A DNA stretch of 64,000 nucleotides, taken from Lepturacanthus savala. Taxonomy: Eukaryota; Chordata; Actinopteri; Scombriformes; Trichiuridae. The notes under the pieces are model-generated. The model had not been told where the DNA came from. It did not search any database and saw only the letters and a program-made list of their open reading frames with translations. This document shows, piece by piece, positions 59,441 to 64,000 of the stretch (position 1 is its first letter; every line of letters starts with the position of its first letter). The stretch spans positions 30,251,133 through 30,315,132 of the forward strand of contig CM060461.1 in assembly GCA_030544235.1 (NCBI GenBank), read 5' to 3'. The position numbers and the translations under genes were made by a program.

Positions 59441-60640
59441 GTCGGGCCTGCATCATAGTAATTATAGGGTAGTGGTGTTTGAGTTTATAATCCGCGTGTT
59501 ATCTTACAAGTTGCATTCAAATATGCAAATTTTATATAAGTATAATTAGACAATAAGTGGAAATACCTTCACTACAATTAACCTCGTGTGTGGCCGTGTA
59601 ACGACTTAAAAACACAATCTCTGTGACATTTAAAGCCATGTGAGCCTGGCATGAGGTAAATTACAACATTTCTGTTATTCCCCGACAATTACTTAGAATA
59701 TCTGATGTTTTTTTTTATGTTTTACTTTAAGAGCCCTTGAAGTGACCTCGCGACGAGGGGAAGGAAAAAAAAACAGCTCTCTCAGGGGTGAAAGAGAAGA
59801 TTAAATGTGCAATTTAGGACCACAGCCCTTTAGGAACCTTCCGCTGCAAAATAGATGGTTTTCATGAAGCGTGGGCCTGTTTTCGGAACATCAGTCAATA
59901 GATATCAGATTATAGAATATGCGTTATTATCATATTTATCAGTGTGGAGCTGGGAGGCAACTGATACTGGATGGATGGATGTGCCATGTGCTGGTTTCTG
60001 GGGGGGGAACAGATATGGGAAGACAAGTGAGTGACTAACTATCTCAGTCAAGGACGAGCAGGTGCAACAAACCAACAGAGAATACGGCTCCCACACGTGT
60101 TCAAATCGCTTTAACTTCCCTCCCCCTTTGACATTATTTGCCGACATTCCTTCCCACCGGCCGGCGAACGCCGCTTTCCAGCGAAGGTTCAAAAGGTGAC
60201 GGGCCACTTCTTCCCGCCTGCCGAATCCTAAGTGCTGTGAACTTCCTTACCTAAATACAATAATCCCAGAAGAAAAAAAAAAAACAAAAACTGTGTCAAA
60301 AGGCCAAAACTTGGAATGGGAAAAACAAGAGGAAACCGCGGAGATTTATGAGAGGGACTAAGGAAAAGCGCGAGCACTTTCCAGGATCCGACTCTCCTTC
60401 GGCTGACGAATCCGAGTCTCCCCCTGCCTCTTGTGTTTTTCGGTTGTTTTTTTTTTCTTTTTGCTGGGAGATCTGCCCTTTTGTCAGGATATCATGCCCT
60501 CTCCGAGCACTTAGCCCCATCAGGGCCTATCTTCAGGAAACAGATGGGGGTCGGAGGCCGTTCCCTCGCCCCTCAGAAAACTGCTGAAAGCGGCACATCG
60601 ACAGAGCCCACCTCCACGGAAAACCTCCCACCGCTGGCAA
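59441..60640. other. Unique block in the upstream znf521 intron, candidate enhancer/CNE
   Basis: 59440-59720 contains ATCATAGTAATTATAGGG, an exact octamer ATGCAAAT at 59523, AAGTATAATTAGACAATAAG and AGGTAAATTACAAC. 59740-59890 and 60040-60260 are also unique. 60300-60640 is GC-richer with overlapping ORFs lacking domains. Confidence 0.45.
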
Positions 60641-60653
60641 GGAGCCCGCTACT

Positions 60654-60794
<141 letters not shown>

Positions 60795-61099
60795 CAACAG
60801 CAGCGTGTTGAAAAAGACAATGTCCTTATAATCAGTTGTATTCTTTGGAAACTCTGCGTTTTACGTCCAAAATGTGAAGAAAAAGGTGGAAATTTTCAAC
60901 TAATTAAGGCTGTTAAAAATTTGTGTTTGAGTTTTTCTTTATAAACTCAAAAAAGTTGAAAAAGTTCATTAATTCATTCAGATATGTATTGTTTAAACTG
61001 ATTTATCATTCCTGTGAATCATTTAGTTGCTATAACCACAGTTTCTGAGACCACATTGTGTTTCATGGACTCAGAAACACCAATTTGACATCAGTCCAC

Positions 61100-62860
61100 A
61101 CATTTTTTTAACGGGATTCAGGTCCAGGGATTGGGTTAGAACCAAGATGCTGCTGGTTTACTGGTGTGTTTGTGGTCATTGTCTTGTTGAAACTCACATT
61201 TCAAGTGTATTTCCTCTTTAAATATTCTGATATAGGCAAACTGATCCATGATCCCTTGTTTTGTGCTGTACATGAAACAATTTGCCAAAGAACACATCAA
61301 CTGGTCTGAAGAGAAATGGAAATAAATTTCAACCACAGTTCACTCTATGGCCTATTTATCACATACAAGGGATCATGGATCAGTTTGCCTATATCAGGAT
61401 ATTTACAGAGATCAATTAAAACGTGTGCTGACGTCAAAAATGCTGTTTTAAATTCAATTCAATTCTTTGGCAAATTGTTTCCTCTACAGCACGAAGACAA
61501 GGGATCATGGATCAGTTTGCCTATATCTAAATACTTGAAGAGGAAATACACTTGAAATGTGAGTTTCAACGACAACCCAATCCCTGGACCTGAATACCAT
61601 TAAATTATTTTGCCTCAGAAAATCATAAACAGCATTTTTGATGTCAGCACACACGTTTTAATTGATCTCTGTAAATATCCTGATATAGGCAAACTGATCC
61701 ATGATCCCTTGTATTTGATAAATAGACCACAGAGTGAACTGTGGCTTAGACCAGTTGATGTGTTCTTTGGCAAATTGTTTCCTCTACAGCATGAAGACAA
61801 GGGATCATGGATCAGTTTGCCTATATATAAATACTTGAAGAGGAAATGTCCTTGAAATGTGAGTTTCAACAAGACGACGACTCCAAACACACCAGTAAAC
61901 CAGCAGCATCTTGGTTCCAACCCAATCCCTGGACCTGAATCCCATCTCTCTAAATATCCTGATATAGGCAAACTGATCCATGATCCCTTGTATGTGATAA
62001 ATAGGCCATAGAGTGAACTGTGGTTTAAATTCAATTCCATTTCTCTTTAGACCAGTTGATGTGTTCTTTGGCAAATTGTTTCCTCTACAGCTCGAAGACA
62101 AAGGGTCATGGATCAGTTTGCCTATATCTAAATACTTGAGGAGCATCAATAATGCTGTTTGAGTTTCTGAGGTAAAAAAAACAGCAGCATCTTGGTTCCA
62201 GACCAACAAATTAAAGTTCTCGAGTGGCTAACCCAGTCCTTGGACCTGAATCCCATCTCTGTAAATATCCTGATATAGCAGGGGTGGGCAATCCTGGTCC
62301 TGGAGGGCCGGTGTGGGTGCAGGATTTTGTTCCAACCAAGAAGTTACACACCTGATTCTACTAATCAACCTCTAGAGCCATTGCCAAGGCCTTCATTAGT
62401 AGAATCAGGTGTGTAACTTCTTGGTTGGAACAAAATCCTGCACCCACACCGGCCCTCCAGGACCAGGATTGCCCACCCCTGTGATATAGGCAAACTGATC
62501 CATGATCCCTTGTATGTGATAAATAGGCCATAGAGTGAACTGTGGTTTAAATTCAATTCCATTTCTCTTTAGACCAGTTGATTTGTACTTCAGCAAATTG
62601 TTTCCTCTACAGCACGAAGGCAAAGGTCATGGATCAGTTTGCCTATATCTAAATACTTGAGGAGCATCAAAAATGCTGTTTATGAGTTTCTGAAGCAAAA
62701 AAACAGCAGCATCTTGGTTCCAGACCAACAAATTAAAGTTCTGGAGTGGCTAACCCAGTCCTTGGACCTGAATCCCATTAAAAACTTGTGGACTCACATC
62801 AAAAAACAAGAAATTCATAGGAAATTCAATGCAACCCAGATGTGAAGCAGGTCTCAGAGA
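61100..62860. mobile_element. Scrambled Tc1/mariner-type relic, transposase fragments in both orientations
   Basis: The minus strand at 61136-61336 encodes IMDQFAYIRIF and FQQDNDHKHTSKPAASWF, and the plus strand at 62639-62845 encodes KVLEWLTQSLDLNPIKNLW. Both are Tc1-family transposase signatures, around the second and third catalytic acidic residues. The segment ATGGATCAGTTTGCCTATAT occurs five times on the plus strand (near 61376, 61506, 61806, 62107, 62628) and four times inverted (near 61229, 61683, 61966, 62487). No intact transposase ORF remains. Confidence 0.85.
62279..62481. mobile_element. Palindromic hAT-type MITE with perfect 8-bp target-site duplication
   Basis: This 203-bp element has arms of about 85 bp: CAGGGGTGGGCAATCCTGGT at the left and ACCAGGATTGCCCACCCCTG at the right. 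They match almost perfectly as inverted repeats up to ATTCTACTAAT / ATTAGTAGAAT. TGATATAG flanks it on both sides (62271-62278 and 62482-62489). It is inserted in a Tc1-relic segment whose uninterrupted form survives near 61680 and 61966. Confidence 0.95.
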
Positions 62861-63860
62861 CCATGGTCATAACAGCTAAATATGACTGATATAGAGATTT
62901 ATACAGTAAATGTTTGAGTTTGTAAAGAAAAGTCTGTACATTAATTAAAACTTTTCACACATTTTAATTCCGGATGTATAAAATGCTCCAAAATAAAAGT
63001 TATTCTAAGGACTCGTGTTTTTAAACAGCTGTTATATTGAACACCACTGTACATCCACTCAACCTTCAGCCTGGTTTACTTTACATCTCTGCTACGATGT
63101 TTTCTCTCTGTTTGGGGGAGGAAGGGTGACTCAGTGCGATGATGCCCTCCTCCACAGAGGAGGCGGATCTGCCTCCCAGGATGCAGAAAAAAAAAGAAGA
63201 AGAAGAAAAAAAGAGGAGAAGAAGAAGAAGAAGAACGACCCCGGCCGATGCCTCACAGTCAAACACGTTGGCTCTGAGACAAATAGCATGAAACGAACAA
63301 ATAAACGCAGCCCAGTACAAGGCTAAATGAAATTCCAACGGCCGTAAACGAGGACGCTTTTGCCCTGAGACATTAAGTTCCCGTTTTTTTTTTGTTTACT
63401 TATCTTATTTATTTGTTTTACTCCGATATAACACACATACATAAAGCTGTGTCTGTAGGGGACGTGTGCCGAGGTTCTGCAGAGTTCAGCTGACAAATTG
63501 AATATGTCTCCATGAGCAAATATGAGTTTGCGACGCCGAATAATAATAGCGTGGCGTAATATTAATAATGCAGTAATGGTGGTAATGGAATTCATTTATC
63601 TCCGGGTTGCACCTTTTTTTGTCCTAAGGAAGGTGTCGTCCTCCCGATCGGATTTAAATATGTTGTAAATATGCTGGACAAGGAAAATAAAAGGAATAAA
63701 ACACGGTTGCTAAGTTACCGTCATAAAACTGAGAAGAAACAGAAAGATCTGTTTCAGGGCTTTGAAGGGTAGAATTTTTATTCTAATTCTATACGATGCA
63801 GCTGTGTTCACTAGTTTATACAGGAATTATGTTCACGTCCATCAATTAAACAACTACCGC
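62861..63860. other. Unique region, candidate conserved non-coding element at 63280-63640
   Basis: A purine-rich AAG run spans 63186-63234. 63290-63370 and 63440-63640 are unique, with AATAATAATAGCGTGGCGTA, ATATTAATAATGCAGTAATG and GGTAATGGAATTCATTTATC. A 103-codon plus ORF and a 90-codon minus ORF have no known domain. Confidence 0.4.
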
Positions 63861-64000
63861 TTTCATTCTGCTCCAACGATTGATTAGTTTCCAATGATTT
63901 TGATAATCAATTAGTGGATTTGAGTCATTTTAGAAAAAAAAATGTCCAAATTCTCTGGTTCCAGCTTCTCAATTCACATTATTTAAAGACATTTTAGGTT
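63861..64000. mobile_element. Partial GCTGCAAC-family hAT-type repeat, cut by window edge
   Basis: AACGATTGATTAGTTTCCAA, AATGTCCAAATTCTCTGGTT and ATTTAAAGACATTTTAGGTT match the family core. Confidence 0.75.

Noticed and set aside
61136..62845. Possible functional Tc1-like transposase
   Set aside because: Only fragments on both strands, out of order and interrupted. No intact DNA-binding domain or complete catalytic triad.

Overview
The window looks like vertebrate, almost certainly teleost fish, nuclear DNA. It is an intron-rich locus with abundant hAT-type and Tc1/mariner repeats, minisatellites and CA/GT microsatellites. Only one protein-coding gene can be supported: znf521, a C2H2 zinc-finger transcription cofactor gene transcribed from the minus strand. 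Two of its exons are present. The giant zinc-finger exon (58781 down to 55279) encodes about 1168 residues and 25 C2H2-like fingers plus one C2-C2 module. The next exon is short (54116 down to 54032). Assignment to znf521 rather than its paralogue znf423 rests on residue-level agreement with remembered vertebrate ZNF521, notably in the acidic linker before the first finger of this exon and in the Ser/Thr-rich linkers. The upstream exons (start codon, N-terminal repressor motif, first finger) and the last exons (final three fingers) were not found, so the window runs from inside the intron before the big exon into a very long intron after the short exon. 
 Layout by region. 1-6.3 kb: a 911-nt pure pyrimidine tract, a 40-bp minisatellite, AT-rich DNA, a tandemly duplicated block and a GC-richer enhancer-like block. 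6.3-10 kb: copies of an unclassified 380-400 bp repeat around a GC-rich island. 10-19.3 kb: hAT-type fragments, a short 40-bp minisatellite relic, TG-rich tandem repeats and several GC-rich unique islands. 19.3-21.1 kb: two minisatellites (21/24-bp and 32-bp) and a transposon end. 21.1-30 kb: one unique enhancer-like block, then dense GCTGCAAC-family hAT-type elements. 30-35.2 kb: several unique, possibly conserved blocks separated by tandem duplications. 35.2-38.5 kb: more hAT-type DNA. 38.5-49.8 kb: unique blocks, the inverted large 40-bp minisatellite, two inverted arms of a GCTAAC-rich repeat, an 84-bp perfect palindrome and a degenerate tandem repeat. 49.9-54 kb: dispersed repeats and a small hAT-like element. 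54-58.8 kb: the exons. 58.8-64 kb: upstream intron with an enhancer-like block, a long CA microsatellite and a scrambled Tc1 relic carrying a well-preserved palindromic hAT MITE. 
 The most notable items are structural: the orientation-reversed 40-bp satellite at three loci, a higher-order repeat within the 21/24-bp minisatellite, the 84-bp palindrome, and a MITE with a perfect 8-bp target-site duplication whose empty site survives in paralogous copies nearby. The unique islands in the long intron fit the usual pattern of developmental-gene introns rich in conserved non-coding elements, but no alignment could be run, so conservation is inferred. I found no CRISPR, rRNA, tRNA or other RNA gene, and no new protein system.
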